Shown in pieces: positions 1-13,483 of a stretch of DNA of 64,000 bases (positions are counted from its first letter, which is position 1; each line of letters opens with the position of its first letter). The DNA is from Schistosoma haematobium (Eukaryota; Platyhelminthes; Trematoda; Strigeidida; Schistosomatidae), in assembly GCF_000699445.3 (NCBI RefSeq), contig NC_067200.1, positions 3,922,950-3,986,949 on the forward strand, in the 5' to 3' direction. A program made the translations under genes and the position numbers. The notes below the pieces were generated by a model. It ran no database searches, had not been told where the DNA came from, and worked only from the letters and a program-made list of their open reading frames with translations.

Positions 1-175
1 GTTTGAAACATGTATTATGTATGTTCAACCACCGTTTACTTTGACGGTCAATGTTGACTGGTATAGAAGCAAGCTTAAAGAAAGCTAGAGGCGGCCAACC
101 CAAAACATGGCTTCAGTTCATGAAGATAGTAACTGTTAGAATGAATCATGTAGGTAGGTACAAACTACTTGGTTA
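1..175 (+). mobile_element. LINE 3' fragment (C-terminal coding end)
   Basis: The stretch reads as the degraded C-terminal end of a non-LTR retrotransposon protein: a KKARGGQPKTW motif followed by NHVGRYKLLG, with at least one stop. The same motif pair occurs in the minus-strand LINE fragment near 43.7 kb and, more divergent (KKRRGGQCMTW), at the end of the long LINE ORF at 37.7-40.7 kb. The copy is cut by the window start. It is probably an intronic insertion upstream of the kinase exons. Confidence 0.6.
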
Positions 176-607
176 GAGTTTTTAATTTTACTGAACATTG
201 ATTGATAACTTTAGGACACTTAACTCAGAATCGATTTGAGTGACCCAGTTACTTTCACTTCTTATCTTCTTATGGATTCTAGGTATCTAAGTTATGTCAT
301 AACTTTTTTATTCTATAATCTCATTCTTCACAAATTGTGTTGTTTTATACTATCACTAACTACTGTTTCTACTGTAATTACTCATACTAAATCATCTCAC
401 TATTCTATTGTGATGTAGTAGATTGAACTAATCAACATGTTTCAGATTGTATATTGTATTTAACTAACTAACTAACTAACTTTAATTGTATATTTTAAGT
501 TAAAATTCCTTTCACTGCCAGTTTATATTTCTTTCTTTCAAGAAGAAAACACAGTCATTTCTACATATTTTCATTTATCTCTTTTTAATAAAGTAAATAT
601 CTGTCTA

Positions 608-655
<48 letters not shown>

Positions 656-1037
656 GTCAAAGTAGGTCAATAATGTATAGTTTTTACAAAAAGGAATTGT
701 GTCTATCCTTAGCGTCTATGTCTTAATGATGTAAAACCCTAATAATATTTCATAATATGTAATTATTATCATCCTTATTATTACTAAGTGTGTTTTGAAT
801 AACCTTTCACAATAGTCAGCTAATCTATACAATCTATAACAAAAGTGATAATTTATAACATATGATATGATTTATATTATATACTTGTAAAGATTTATGG
901 ATTTAACTTTGAACAGTAACTTTTTCTATTGTGAACTGGACTTTAAAATAGTATGTTGAACCCTATAAACATCGAAAATCGATTTGAATAATCAGTACAT
1001 TAACTTCCACACAAACACTATGACTTATATGCCCAAT
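176..1037. other. AT-rich non-coding stretch with ATT microsatellite
   Basis: No gene is visible. A perfect ATT trinucleotide run occupies about 606-655 and a short CTAA run lies near 463-480. It is likely intron of the TTBK gene that continues at 2488. Confidence 0.5.
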
Positions 1038-1400
1038 AATTGTCAGCTATTACTCAGCGTTCGTTCCATCGATGCATGATATTCGCGCTCCACTCAATAG
1101 CTTACTGCAGAAGAACAGCTCTTGGAACTGGACTAAACAATGTGACGCTGCCTTTTGTAAACTGAAGTCCATTATTAGTTCGGAATTGCTGTTGACACAC
1201 TACGATCCAGTCTTGCCGATCATCGTAGCTGCAGACGCTTCAGCGCATGGCCTAGGCGCTGTTATCTCCCATCAGTTTCCGGATGCGTCGGAAAAAGCCA
1301 TTATGCATACAGCCCGTACACTAACCCCAGCAGAAAGAAAGTACAGTCAAATAGAAAAAGAGGCTCTGGCTCTTGTGTTTGCAGTACGCCGTTTCCAATA
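1038..1400 (+). mobile_element. Gypsy-type pol fragment (RT end and RNase H)
   Basis: The open frame runs from the end of a Gypsy reverse transcriptase (YSAF.PS, then APLNSLL) into the RNase H start, with VAADASAHGLGAVISHQ and an RTLTPAERKYSQIEKEALA block that is typical of Ty3/Gypsy polyproteins. The first RNase H aspartate (ADAS) and the glutamate of the IEKEALA block are present. The frame ends at a stop right after the VFAVRRF motif, and nothing of the integrase or an LTR follows, so this is an isolated fragment. It lies in the same orientation as the kinase gene, probably in its intron. Confidence 0.8.
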
Positions 1401-4159
<2,759 letters not shown>

Positions 4160-4395
4160 GTTCACTGGGTGGTGATCAATGTCATGCTTGTCTAGTCCTT
4201 ATTACATCTCAGTCCTACAGGAGGTTAGTCACGGCTCGGATAGCTCAGTGGTAACGTCTCTGAAGCTGGGTGACACGAGATCGAATCCGCCAGGGAGCAC
4301 CAGTTCCCTCAAGACTACAGGTACACCTTGCTGACGAGTGCCAATTAGCACGAAACCCGGGTCCAGGGTTTCCTGTTGACTACCTCCATCCACCA
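4160..4395 (+). mobile_element. Hammerhead SINE, family 3 (CCCGGG stem III)
   Basis: A head segment (GGGTGGTGATCAATGTCATG, about 4168-4190) is followed by a tRNA-like unit: A box around 4236-4251 (TAGCTCAGTGGTAACG) and B-box-like GATCGAATCC at 4279-4288. A hammerhead ribozyme follows, then a tail with GACTACCTCCATCCACCATC. The A and B boxes imply RNA polymerase III transcription, as in other tRNA-derived SINEs. The element sits in the TTBK intron in the sense orientation. Related heads occur at 16.9, 18.0, 24.5 and 26.8 kb. Confidence 0.8.
4318..4375 (+). ncRNA. Hammerhead ribozyme, apparently intact
   Basis: All conserved hammerhead parts are present in order. The core is CTGACGAG at 4331-4338 (CUGANGA). 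A short stem II pairs GTGC with GCAC, and GAAA is at 4352-4355. Stem III is the self-complementary ACCCGGGT with essentially no loop. The GTC cleavage triplet ends at 4363. Stem I pairs the CCTTG before the core with CAGGG after the cut, and an outer CAGG pairs with CCTG. Cleavage is predicted between 4363 and 4364. The loopless stem III means activity probably needs dimerisation or breathing, as proposed for schistosome SINE ribozymes. Its place in a sense-strand intron is notable. Confidence 0.85.
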
Positions 4396-4768
4396 TCTAA
4401 AATTATTCGTTTAGATGTTGTATTGTTTCATGTTGCAGAAATGAAGTCACAATTCCTTTTAAACCAACGCACTTGAGGAACCTCTCATACATATGTGCAA
4501 ATGCCACTACTACCCGGTTTTATAACAAATGCTTAAGAGAGAGTGAAAGAGTTTACATTAAACACAACTATTCACCAGTTTGTGGAATAACTATTAACTG
4601 TTACTTATTGTCATATAATCAAAAATAGGCTTTAAAAATCGTGTACTGCATCTTGGGAGACGAGAATTAGTATCGAAGATGACTTAAAAGCTTGATAACT
4701 TAACAAGACTCTTGCAAGCGTTTACGGTAATATTAATGACGATGATGATTAATGTTTTCTTATTTTAG
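4396..4768. other. TTBK intron, last part
   Basis: No exon is visible. A pyrimidine-rich TTTTCTTATTTTAG acceptor at 4755-4768 leads into the next coding exon. Confidence 0.7.
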
Positions 4769-7700
4769 GTTGGTCAAATTAAGAACAATTTTAATCATAT
4801 GACGCTTACACGTTGCCTTCCAAGTGAATATCGTGCCTTCCTAGAGCACATTGAAGAATGTAGTTATTCGGATCGACCTGACTATACTATGCTTCATGGT
4901 CTCATAAAACAAGCCATGATTCGTCGTGATGTTCATGAGACTGATCTTTTTGATTGGGAACAACCTGTAACAGCAATAGATAATCAACAAACCAATCCAA
5001 CAAATACATCTTCCATTCCACCCGGACCTGCAGTAAATGAACAACAAGATAATCACCATATGGATGTAGGTAATGCACAACCTACTGGTTTCACTGACAG
5101 ACGAACTCATACAAATCAAAATTTAGTTTCAAATCATCCTCAGCGCTCTATCTGTCATTATAATCGTAACGTTGATGATGTTGTTGGTCAACATCAACGA
5201 GGACTTGATAATGTGGGTTTGAGTACTACTGGTATTAACAATGGAGGGAATCTCATGCATCATCTAGTCAGTAGTGTGAATGAATCTTTAAAGGATAATG
5301 TGCCGCAACTTTTGAATGGAAAAACTATATCACCAGATTTAATACCAGGTGGAGACATTTCAAAGCATAATAATAAAATTCACTCCCACCTTCCACCTTT
5401 ACAAACAGCTGATGTAGTCGATGACTTTGGAAATCATGATCCTGGGAAACTAGTCACAGCTACTGTTAAAGAAAATTTAGATAGCCGTCATAAAGGTACA
5501 AATGATATTGATAATGGTACAAACACAACTCACAATGTATTAGGATATCATCCTGTTGTACATAATAACAACGATTTAAGACGTAGTAGACATTCAACTT
5601 CTACTAAAGGTCTATCTGTTGGTACTTCAAACCGTCGAGCTTCATTGAGACGTTCAAATGGTATGGCTGTACCGCATAATAGAAGCCTAACGGAACTTGG
5701 AAAATCAGTCGAAGTAGCTTATCACAATTCAGTATCTAGGTCCAACTGTGAACAATGCAAAAATGATAACTTTACTGAGCACAGACCCTCACGATTACCT
5801 GTTATCATGCCTGCTAGACAATGTCATCGTGACCAACAAAGTAGCGTTGTAGATGTTTATAATAATTCATCCATGAAGTCAACACGTCCTGCTTGTTCAA
5901 ATACACGTTCACCCATTGTTGTGGCTGATAAATGTATTTTCATGTCTTCTCCTAGAGAAGAAGGATATAATGTCATTGATAATGGTGGTAACGATGTAAG
6001 CATTTTAACTGGGAATTTCGGATACACCGTTGACCAAAGTCAAGCTAGTATTGCTCAAATGACCAATGCTATAGCAATTAGTACTGTAGGTGGACGTTAT
6101 GCATCGGGATCATTGTCTCGCTTAACCCGATTGAATAGTAATGCAGCAGGTTCAATGACCCAGCTAGCTGGTTTATGTTTATCGAGTCAAGATTTAGTTG
6201 ATATCGATGGAGATATCAACATTGGCGGTGGCGTTGATGGTGGTTTAGGTGAAACTGTAAATGATAATCAGAATTTAATGTTAGACTCATCAAATATTGA
6301 CTTACCAAATGAATCGATCGATAAGAAACCTGGTGAAACTGTGACTGATAAATGTCCTGTTATCGATGTTTCTGCTCAGCCTCAAAATAATGTTTCAGAT
6401 ATTGGAACATCAGATGTCAAATCTACTCATCAGGTTTCAACGAATCATGCCACTATCGTGACTGCAACAACGACCAATTCGCAATGTATGAAAAAAGTCG
6501 ATGACACTAACATTAATATTACCATTGCCGGTGCATTGGATGATGATATTGGATGTGGTGATTATATTAATAGTTCATTTAGTACGAATGACAAGGGGTT
6601 GCCAACTAATGTAAAATCTTTATCAAGCAGTAATCTTAAAAAGTCGAATTTAAAATCAAAATTGTCTGGACGTTTGATCACCACCACTACTACGTCAACA
6701 ACAACACAATCAACATCATCTGGACGTCATTCAAGGTTAATTCGATGTAATTTAGATGAAGTATCTCATCATTCAGAAGGTTTAAGACGATTCTCTATCA
6801 GTAATTCTAATTATAATGATGGAAAATATTCTATGAGATTAACAAACTCTAATGGATCATCACCACATGATAATGACAGTTGTAATTTGTTACATAAATA
6901 TTCAGTAGTTAACGGTTGTAAACCAGTTCCTGCACCATCACGTCAACGACTTAGTTTAACACCTACATCTTGGCAACAACCGTCTCGTAATCGTAGTGTC
7001 AATAATAATAATAGTTTGAATGAAAATCACGATAAATCATCTGTGAATAGTCATCAAGTGTTTACATCATCCTGTGATCAATCAAAACCATCAATAAATA
7101 ATCGTCTAATCAGTCCTAGTACAACTGGCCCACTCAGTCGACCAGATAAAAATAATACTACTACTAATAATAATACAAATCAACAAATCTTTGTAAATAA
7201 TTCTCAGTCCATTGATACTCGTTTATACAATCCAAGTCGTGGTCGAATTCTATGGAATAAGAATACTTCAAATAATAGTAGTTATAATAAGTCACGTAGT
7301 TTAAGCACTGTTTCTGTGAATGATAATAATAATAATAATACAAACGGTAATAGTAGATCACATGTTAACTGGAATCGTAATGGTTTAACTGAACTTCAAG
7401 AGAATAATAAAACCAATCGTCTATCACCATATGATGACAATGTGTTTGAACGACGTCCATCGAACGAAATCAATACTGATGATATTGGTCATGTAATTAG
7501 TAGTCGACGTTTTCGTCGAACATGTATTCAAACATTATTACCTCATTCATCGTGTACATCATCACAACAGCCATTACCTCCACCTCCTTGTGAATCATCA
7601 AGTGATATTGATTCCGATGATAAATATCCAAAATGTTTACAGGTAAATCGTCATGTGAAAAATAATAATAATAATCATAATAAAGATATATCAAATATTA

Positions 7701-8488
7701 TGAATAATCATTCATCTCCATTTATACAACATTGTAATGATAATGGAATTGAAAATTATCCATATAATCATTATTATCCTAATAATAATAAAGAGATTAT
7801 TATTGATTCAGATAAACAAATAAAAAATCATTTATTACATGAAAATCAATCATCTTTTCCTATTACTTCTATGAATAATAATTGTCATTCTAATTCTTCT
7901 TCATCTTCATCATCGTCTTCAACATCATCCTATGATATTATTGCATCAAATGGTCTAATTAAATTACATAATCAAATTACAAATGATTCAAATATATTAA
8001 TAAATAATAATAATAATAATAATAATAATAGTAATAATAATGATTCTTATACATCACCATTAATTGTATTTGTTCCTAGACCATCAACAAATCCTATATT
8101 ATGTACAAATAATGCAATTATAGCACGTCAAAGACGTTATCGTACACCGTCTGAATTATCATCGAAATTATCATCATCTTTATTACAAACAATAGAATTC
8201 AATGAATTTGATAATGAAAATTATCATAATTTAAAAAATTTATCTCTATTAGATAATCATGATAAAATGAAATTGAATGTAACAATGAAATCAACTACTA
8301 CTAATAATAATAATAATACTACTAACAATAATAGTAATGGTAATAATAATAATAATAATAATAATGAGCAATGCTTGTTGAATACATTAAATAAAGAAAT
8401 ACAATCATCCAATTTAATCAATAATGATAATCAATTATGGTCATCTAATTCATCATATCAATTTGAACAACAACAACAAATCAATTGA
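4769..8488 (+). CDS. TTBK: Tau-tubulin kinase (TTBK), terminal exon with long Asn/Ser-rich tail
   Basis: The exon opens with VGQIKNNFNH right after the acceptor, which continues KDKEQ of the previous exon in frame as in other TTBKs. A Met at 4799 is therefore internal, not the start. The kinase fold finishes within about 75 codons (LPSEYRAFLEHI, RPDYTMLHGLIKQAM, DLFDWEQ). The remaining roughly 1160 residues are low complexity, rich in Asn, Ser, His and Asp, with basic RRxS-type patches and no further domain that I recognise. Long Asn runs near 8005-8035, 8305-8365 and elsewhere are encoded by AAT/AAC repeats. TTBK tails are long and poorly conserved, so this is plausible, but the length and homopolymer content are extreme. 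The stop is at 8486-8488. The two exons give 1376 codons, without the N-lobe. Confidence 0.92.
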   Translation, partial: VGQIKNNFNHMTLTRCLPSEYRAFLEHIEECSYSDRPDYTMLHGLIKQAMIRRDVHETDLFDWEQPVTAIDNQQTNPTNTSSIPPGPAVNEQQDNHHMDVGNAQPTGFTDRRTHTNQNLVSNHPQRSICHYNRNVDDVVGQHQRGLDNVGLSTTGINNGGNLMHHLVSSVNESLKDNVPQLLNGKTISPDLIPGGDISKHNNKIHSHLPPLQTADVVDDFGNHDPGKLVTATVKENLDSRHKGTNDIDNGTNTTHNVLGYHPVVHNNNDLRRSRHSTSTKGLSVGTSNRRASLRRSNGMAVPHNRSLTELGKSVEVAYHNSVSRSNCEQCKNDNFTEHRPSRLPVIMPARQCHRDQQSSVVDVYNNSSMKSTRPACSNTRSPIVVADKCIFMSSPREEGYNVIDNGGNDVSILTGNFGYTVDQSQASIAQMTNAIAISTVGGRYASGSLSRLTRLNSNAAGSMTQLAGLCLSSQDLVDIDGDINIGGGVDGGLGETVNDNQNLMLDSSNIDLPNESIDKKPGETVTDKCPVIDVSAQPQNNVSDIGTSDVKSTHQVSTNHATIVTATTTNSQCMKKVDDTNINITIAGALDDDIGCGDYINSSFSTNDKGLPTNVKSLSSSNLKKSNLKSKLSGRLITTTTTSTTTQSTSSGRHSRLIRCNLDEVSHHSEGLRRFSISNSNYNDGKYSMRLTNSNGSSPHDNDSCNLLHKYSVVNGCKPVPAPSRQRLSLTPTSWQQPSRNRSVNNNNSLNENHDKSSVNSHQVFTSSCDQSKPSINNRLISPSTTGPLSRPDKNNTTTNNNTNQQIFVNNSQSIDTRLYNPSRGRILWNKNTSNNSSYNKSRSLSTVSVNDNNNNNTNGNSRSHVNWNRNGLTELQENNKTNRLSPYDDNVFERRPSNEINTDDIGHVISSRRFRRTCIQTLLPHSSCTSSQQPLPPPPCESSSDIDSDDKYPKCLQVNRHVKNNNNNHNKDISNIMNNHSSPFIQHCNDNGIENYPYNHYYPNNNKEIIIDSDKQIKNHLLHENQSSFPITSMNNNCHSNSSSSSSSSSTSSYDIIASNGLIKLHNQITNDSNILINNNNNNNNNSNNNDSYTSPLIVFVPRPSTNPILCTNNAIIARQRRYRTPSELSSKLSSSLLQTIEFNEFDNENYHNLKNLSLLDNHDKMKLNVTMKSTTTNNNNNTTNNNSNGNNNNNNNNEQCLLNTLNKEIQSSNLINNDNQLWSSNSSYQFEQQQQIN

Positions 8489-8510
8489 TGTGATAGGATT
8501 GGAATGGATA

Positions 8511-8516
8511 AATAAA
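8511..8516 (+). promoter_or_regulatory. Candidate polyadenylation signal
   Basis: AATAAA lies 23 nt after the TTBK stop. A second AATAAA at 8903-8908 would give a more usual 3' UTR. Which one is used cannot be told from sequence. Confidence 0.3.
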
Positions 8517-10262
8517 AAGGGATCAAGCATTTATAGAAACAATGATAGATATATACTGAATGTTTTGTACATATTTCCTTATGTTATGTTATTATTATCC
8601 CCTTTATGGTGGAGGAAGTATATAGAGGTAGGTTGCTAACTAGGATACTCTATTGAACTTAGTCATGGACAATCTTTCCCAGTTGCTATTCAACTTTGTT
8701 TTTTTTTCAAAAAAAACAAAACAAAACTAAAACATTCTGTACATAACTATCTGTTTATGCCTTCTTGAATATTATTTTTGTTGTTATTGTTGTTGCTGTT
8801 GCTAAGATCATCTCAACTACATTAATCTGTTTCTCATTTTAATTTATTTATACAATATTCTTCTTATGAAATTTATTTTTCTATGCCTATCTAATCAATA
8901 TCAATAAAGATTGATTAGTGCTTCCTTGATTACAGATATATTCACTTATTTATTTAGTTATTAGATTACTGTTGTTTATTTGAGAAAGAAAGAAAGAAAG
9001 AAAGAGAGAAAGAGAGAGTGAGAGAGAGAAAGGAACAAGAGAGAAACATTTCCATCGACGATTACCTTTTTTTTGTTCAAATCTCTTGTTTCAAATATAT
9101 TTACCAGAAGTCTTTCTTTTTAATGTGTATGATTTTTTTTGTTTTTGTTTTTCTGTATAAAGTTTAAGAAAGTTGGCTGACAACCAACCAACTATACTAC
9201 TCATTTTATCCTATAGTCGCTTATTTCTTTATGCATAGTTATCTGTCTATATTCACACAGAATAAGAAATAGGTGTAAAATTGCTTCTGTCATATGGTTC
9301 ATAATTATTCTTTATTGTATTGTAATTGACTTAACATTTTTCAGTGTATAAAGCTTATTGATTATCATCACTTCAATTTATTATTATTATTATTATTGAG
9401 AATTGATGTTAGTTGGAATTCTTTCATAGACTTCAATATAATACTGATTATATTATACAACTGATGATAATGATGACGATGATGATAATATACGCACAAA
9501 TAGGTTTTGTATATGCATATTCATTTCGGTATATTGATCTATTGTTGAAAATATGGATCATAGGTATAGATTCATTTCTCCTATGTGTACACTGTATTTT
9601 TTACTATAAACAAGTCTATGAATTAACTATTTTGTTGAATAGAGAATTCATTTAATCTTATATGGTTGATTTGTTTATTTTAGTCTTTCTTAATTCGTAT
9701 GATCATTCATTGAACTGTGCATATGTGCGTCTAATTAAAGAACATTTGTATTCTTCATTGAAAAATAGTAATTCATTAGAAGAGTTCTGTGTTTCTCTTC
9801 CTGTATAGAATTAAACATACCTCTAACTAACCACCATTTTTTTGTTTCTTGATCTTGGAAAAAAAAACCATTTAGACTAGATAATACCATGGCTTAGTTA
9901 ATGCTTCTACTCCATTTCTATGATGATTTTCTGTCTTTTACTTTTTTTCTTCCAAAGCTGAGAAACAAATACTTTCGATTTAGTACCTTTATAGTATATT
10001 TAGAAAAAAGAGAAGTATTTATTCCATGAGTGCCAAAAAGAAAGTGATTGTTTATGTAAATCTTATTCAATCTGTAACTATTCTCCCAAATTTATTTGTA
10101 TACTTAAATAGTTCTATCATAATCAGTTTATTGTCTGTTATTGATGTTAAATTTTCGGAGAGAGAGAGAGAAAAAACCTATAATATGACCTCTGTCTATT
10201 TCATTTCGTCTTAGATACTCTTAATGTTAATATTTATGACAATGATTTTGAGTACTGTTCGT
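8517..10262. other. TTBK 3' flank, non-coding
   Basis: AT-rich sequence without a supportable gene. A purine-rich GAAA/GAGA simple repeat spans about 8982-9036 and short homopolymer tracts are common. The open frame at 9413-9655 has no recognisable protein features. Confidence 0.5.
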
Positions 10263-10325
10263 GATGAGGCAACTTGGATCGATGCATATATGTGCCTGGT
10301 GTTATATTGTAACTGATTGACTTTC
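10263..10325 (+). repeat. Dispersed repeat ending in a TGAC/TGAT run (degenerate)
   Basis: GGCAACTTGGATCGATGCATATATGTGCCTGGTGTTATATTGTAACTGATTGAC-type sequence. The same module recurs at 13.94, 43.41 (minus), 50.59, 61.49 and 62.06 kb, usually ending in TGAC repeats. It is probably the 3' end of an unidentified retroelement. Confidence 0.5.
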
Positions 10326-11039
10326 ATTGTGCATCTTTCATAGAATTACATAAATAAATAGATTGATCTATTGTACTTCTTTTCTTTCTTTTGTAGTTGT
10401 TCTTTATCTTGTTCATTTTAATCTTTATCTCTATGTAGAAGAACAATTATTTTTTTAAGTCTGCCTCCATGAAAAAAATAAAAAAAAAGGGAAAAAGAAA
10501 GATACATTTGTTTACTGTTTATGTAATTGATTCAATCACTGATGGTGATGATGATGATGATGAGGATGGTAACAATCTGTTTTTTTATCTTTACTTGTTG
10601 TCTATTGTTGTTATGGTGTTTTATTGTTGAATGTACAAAAAAAATAATAAGGATGTGATTAGTTTAGTTGCTTATAATAGTGTTAATAATAATGATAATG
10701 ATAACTATGATTCTCACTCTTACTATGACAAAACTAACACAAATTACCTCCCCAAGATTTATGTCGGTTAGAGATATACTAGTAAACAAAGAGTTAACGT
10801 CCAGCGAGAACACGTGTTTTTCGGAAGTATTAACATCCTTATTGGTCGTATTAAAGATTCATTTATTAAAAAAATACATAAAAAACATTGTACTGTTTAC
10901 AATGGACTGATTCATTTCATCTTCTGTATTTATAAGTGTTGTCACTTTAAGGTTGGCGAATTATCATGTGATTTATTCGCCAATCGAAATATGACTTATT
11001 CAATCTTAGTACTGTGTCAAACCAGTGATATTCGACCGG
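10326..11039. other. Non-coding stretch
   Basis: Only simple repeats (GATGAT near 10540, AAT runs near 10680) and no supportable gene. Confidence 0.4.
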
Positions 11040-11420
11040 TATGTGCAGCCTAGCGTTCTTTTGTTCACTTAGCCCGTTCGATCGAGTCCAGAAACGCGAG
11101 TAACAGCTTCCAGTATGCGAATCATTTATTTCAAACATACTTCGTTTATATATCAGCCAAACAGACCGTATCACAATATAAAATAGGAAATAACATTTAT
11201 ACAAGATCAAGCCAAAAAAACTAGCTGTGAACTTGAAAGACAGTAATCAATAAACTGCACATAAGAACATTAAATCGTATAATTGTAATCTCTAAGTCAA
11301 AATGAAGCATATAATACGAGGTATATAGTTATACATAATCTAGTTACTGAATAGTTATGCGATAGGTATATATGTGTATGTAATATTAATCCATTAACAG
11401 TTCTCAGAAGTTGCCCGTAA
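11040..11420 (-). mobile_element. LTR-like retroelement remnant
   Basis: The stretch resembles parts of 29.6-30.3 kb. Shared blocks include ATATACCAACCAAACAGACC-like, AACATTTGTACAAGAT-like and ATCGTATAATAATAGTCT-like sequence. No coding region is left. The repeat is taken to be an LTR or LTR-adjacent sequence because its relatives begin with TGTAG on the minus strand. Confidence 0.4.
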
Positions 11421-12301
11421 CTTAATCTTCACTAGTATATGACAATAAGTGTATATGAAAAATGACCATATAGAGTTATTTATGATTAAATAAACTTTTC
11501 TTAATTAGTGATTGTGAATTATTATGAAAGGAATTTCATTGATATGTTTAGTGATTGAAGTTAGACAACCATAACTCTTGAACTAGTCAGGGTAATCTAC
11601 TTGTAATTTTTGACGGAACTGATACTCCCTGTGATATTTGAACTTCGACTTTCTATAGGATCGGAATGTTTACGACAGATCAATCAGTGTTGACTGATTG
11701 CATGTTTGTTTAGTTCTTTAGAACGGATCAGATCTTATCGGCCTAGTGTTAATATAGCCACTATTTTAAGTGCTTTATTATCAAATACATTATATGTTGA
11801 GTTATCAGATGGTTAGTAGAAGTTAATTGGAAATCTTTGACTTAGGTTTCGTTCTAGTTGGCATTTCCAAACAACTGACGTGTCTACATAGCGTATGTAA
11901 TATGAAGTCACATTGGAAGTTTGTCGATAGGATTAGTTCAATAGTAAATGGTTAAACAAACAGTGACCGATCATATGTATGAGGTATGCTTTGTTGATAC
12001 GATTTGTTTTTCCTCTCGTAAAGTGCCTATGGCTTAATGAATATGGTCTTTATTTTGAGATAATGGAAATTTTTCTATCAAAAGAAAGTTCGTTTTAATG
12101 AGACACATAAATATCTGTACTTTGAAGTTGAGCTCTTGTGGATAATTCCCGTTTTTTTGTTCAACTGACTCTTATGTTTTAAAATGGGATCAACTGTTTT
12201 CTAATTGATCAATATTGTTGGGTTTTTAATTCAGTACAAGCTGTCTATTTATATTGTCCAAGTGACATTAATATAACGTCTGGACAATATTCAAGTATTA
12301 T
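11421..12301. other. Non-coding stretch
   Basis: I see no gene, no RNA and no recognisable mobile element. Confidence 0.4.
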
Positions 12302-12328
12302 AAGCAAAGATGGATAGTGGCTAGCAGT

Positions 12329-12383
12329 GGAATCCAGGACGCGTGCCACTTCGTCCTGTTTGCAACTCGTCAGCTGAATGTGC
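12329..12383 (-). ncRNA. Hammerhead ribozyme, core intact, stem III altered
   Basis: On the minus strand CTGACGAG (forward 12366-12373) is followed by a stem II (TTGC..AGGAC) and GAA, then GTGGCACGCGTC before the CTGGATTCC stem I strand. Stem I pairs CCAG-type sequence on both sides. The base after GAA is G instead of A, which would give a G-U closing pair next to the cleavage site. Activity is uncertain. Confidence 0.6.
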
Positions 12384-12535
12384 CTGCATCTCAGAGTTGA
12401 TGATCAATCTGGGACTCGAACCCAATGCTCAAGCAAGTGGCTGTCAGGACTCAGTAGTTAAGTGGGTAACGCGATGGTGTTTGAGGCTAGTGGTATTGGG
12501 ATCGAGTTCCAGAGTGAGCATCAACTCTGAGATGC

Positions 12536-12589
12536 AAGTACATCCAGGTGATGAGTCCAAAATAGGGCGAAACGCGCGTCTTGGACTCC
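12536..12589 (+). ncRNA. Hammerhead ribozyme, likely inactive
   Basis: The architecture is complete (stem I ATCCA/TTGGA, stem II TCC/GGG, GAAACGCGCGTC). The core reads GTGATGAG instead of CTGATGAG, so the essential C3 is G. This should abolish activity because C3 pairs with G8 in the active fold. Confidence 0.65.
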
Positions 12590-12600
12590 ACTGCTAGCCA

Positions 12601-13483
12601 CTAATTAAGGCATTATCGAGGCAATCTGCACAGTACGCACATATGCCAATAAGGTCAATTTGAAGATTCAAGCAAAACAACATCAAGAGAATTTAATATT
12701 CAAGTATATTTTCTGTATTAAGCCTTCGAATTAGTGAATAACTGTTCAAATTATAGTATGATGTTTTAACATAGAGTTTATGTTTCTTTTGTACAGTTTT
12801 GTCCAGCATGTTAGATGTAATGTATGCAAATAATAAAAAATATCCATGTGTTCAATTCATAAGTGATTTTCCATTACAGAATACTGGATAAGCATATTCT
12901 AGTTTGGAAGTCCCTAACTCAACTTCTCTTTTATTAATCTGCTTTTAGATTTTATCACTACCACAATAGTTTAAACCAATTATATTGGAATTCAACGGTC
13001 TATATCTTCAACTGTATTTAATTTATAATCTAGCTACCTGGTTATCTTATGTATAGTCAGTAATACTTTCATTCATAGCGTGACACCTCGTTAGAATTTC
13101 AGAAATCTGATCTTAAAATCCTATTAATAGTCGATACATCATTTCATGTGAGTCATAGTAGCGAAGTATGTTACACTCTACACAATTTCGAAATTCCACT
13201 TTCTATTCTGTTGAGATATCCCAACCTAGAATGAAACAGCTATTTAAAACTACCTGATTCTCTGTGGTATTCTAGCTCATATGATGATTCATTATGGTAA
13301 CAATTTTCCAACTATACAATAACAATATTTATGTAAAATAATACCTGGAGCCTTGACAATTATTGTAGGCAAATAATTTTCTCAATAAGCTATTGAATTG
13401 ACTTCGATTTCAATGTCACAGATTGTATTTGAATTAATACGTTTACTCTAGATAAGTTTAATATATCTGAATGGGTTTTGTGG
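12601..13483. other. Non-coding flank with part of SINE family 2 head
   Basis: 12605-12680 holds an inverted piece that matches the family 2 head seen near 21600-21665 (GGCATATGTGC and neighbours). The rest is AT-rich with nothing recognisable. Confidence 0.4.

Larger units (their letters stand above)
12302..12600. mobile_element. Inverted pair of hammerhead SINEs, family 2
   Basis: Two partial copies of one tRNA-like SINE face each other. The left half (about 12302-12420) is minus strand and contains a ribozyme core. The right half (about 12440-12600) is plus strand with tRNA-like A and B boxes (ATCGAGTTCCAG) and a second ribozyme. The outer ends, GATGGATAGTGGCTAGCAGT on the left and its complement on the right, make the unit a near-palindrome of about 300 bp. 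Confidence 0.75.

Noticed and set aside
605..655. Regular trinucleotide repeat considered as a repeat array of interest
   Set aside because: It is a plain ATT microsatellite without spacers or flanking genes; such runs are common in this AT-rich genome.
4214..4300. Possible tRNA gene
   Set aside because: A and B boxes are present, but no cloverleaf with proper acceptor stem forms and a ribozyme follows. It is a tRNA-derived SINE head.
7164..7361. Tyr-rich minus-strand open frame and similar ones in the TTBK tail
   Set aside because: They are complements of Asn-rich repeats in the kinase exon.
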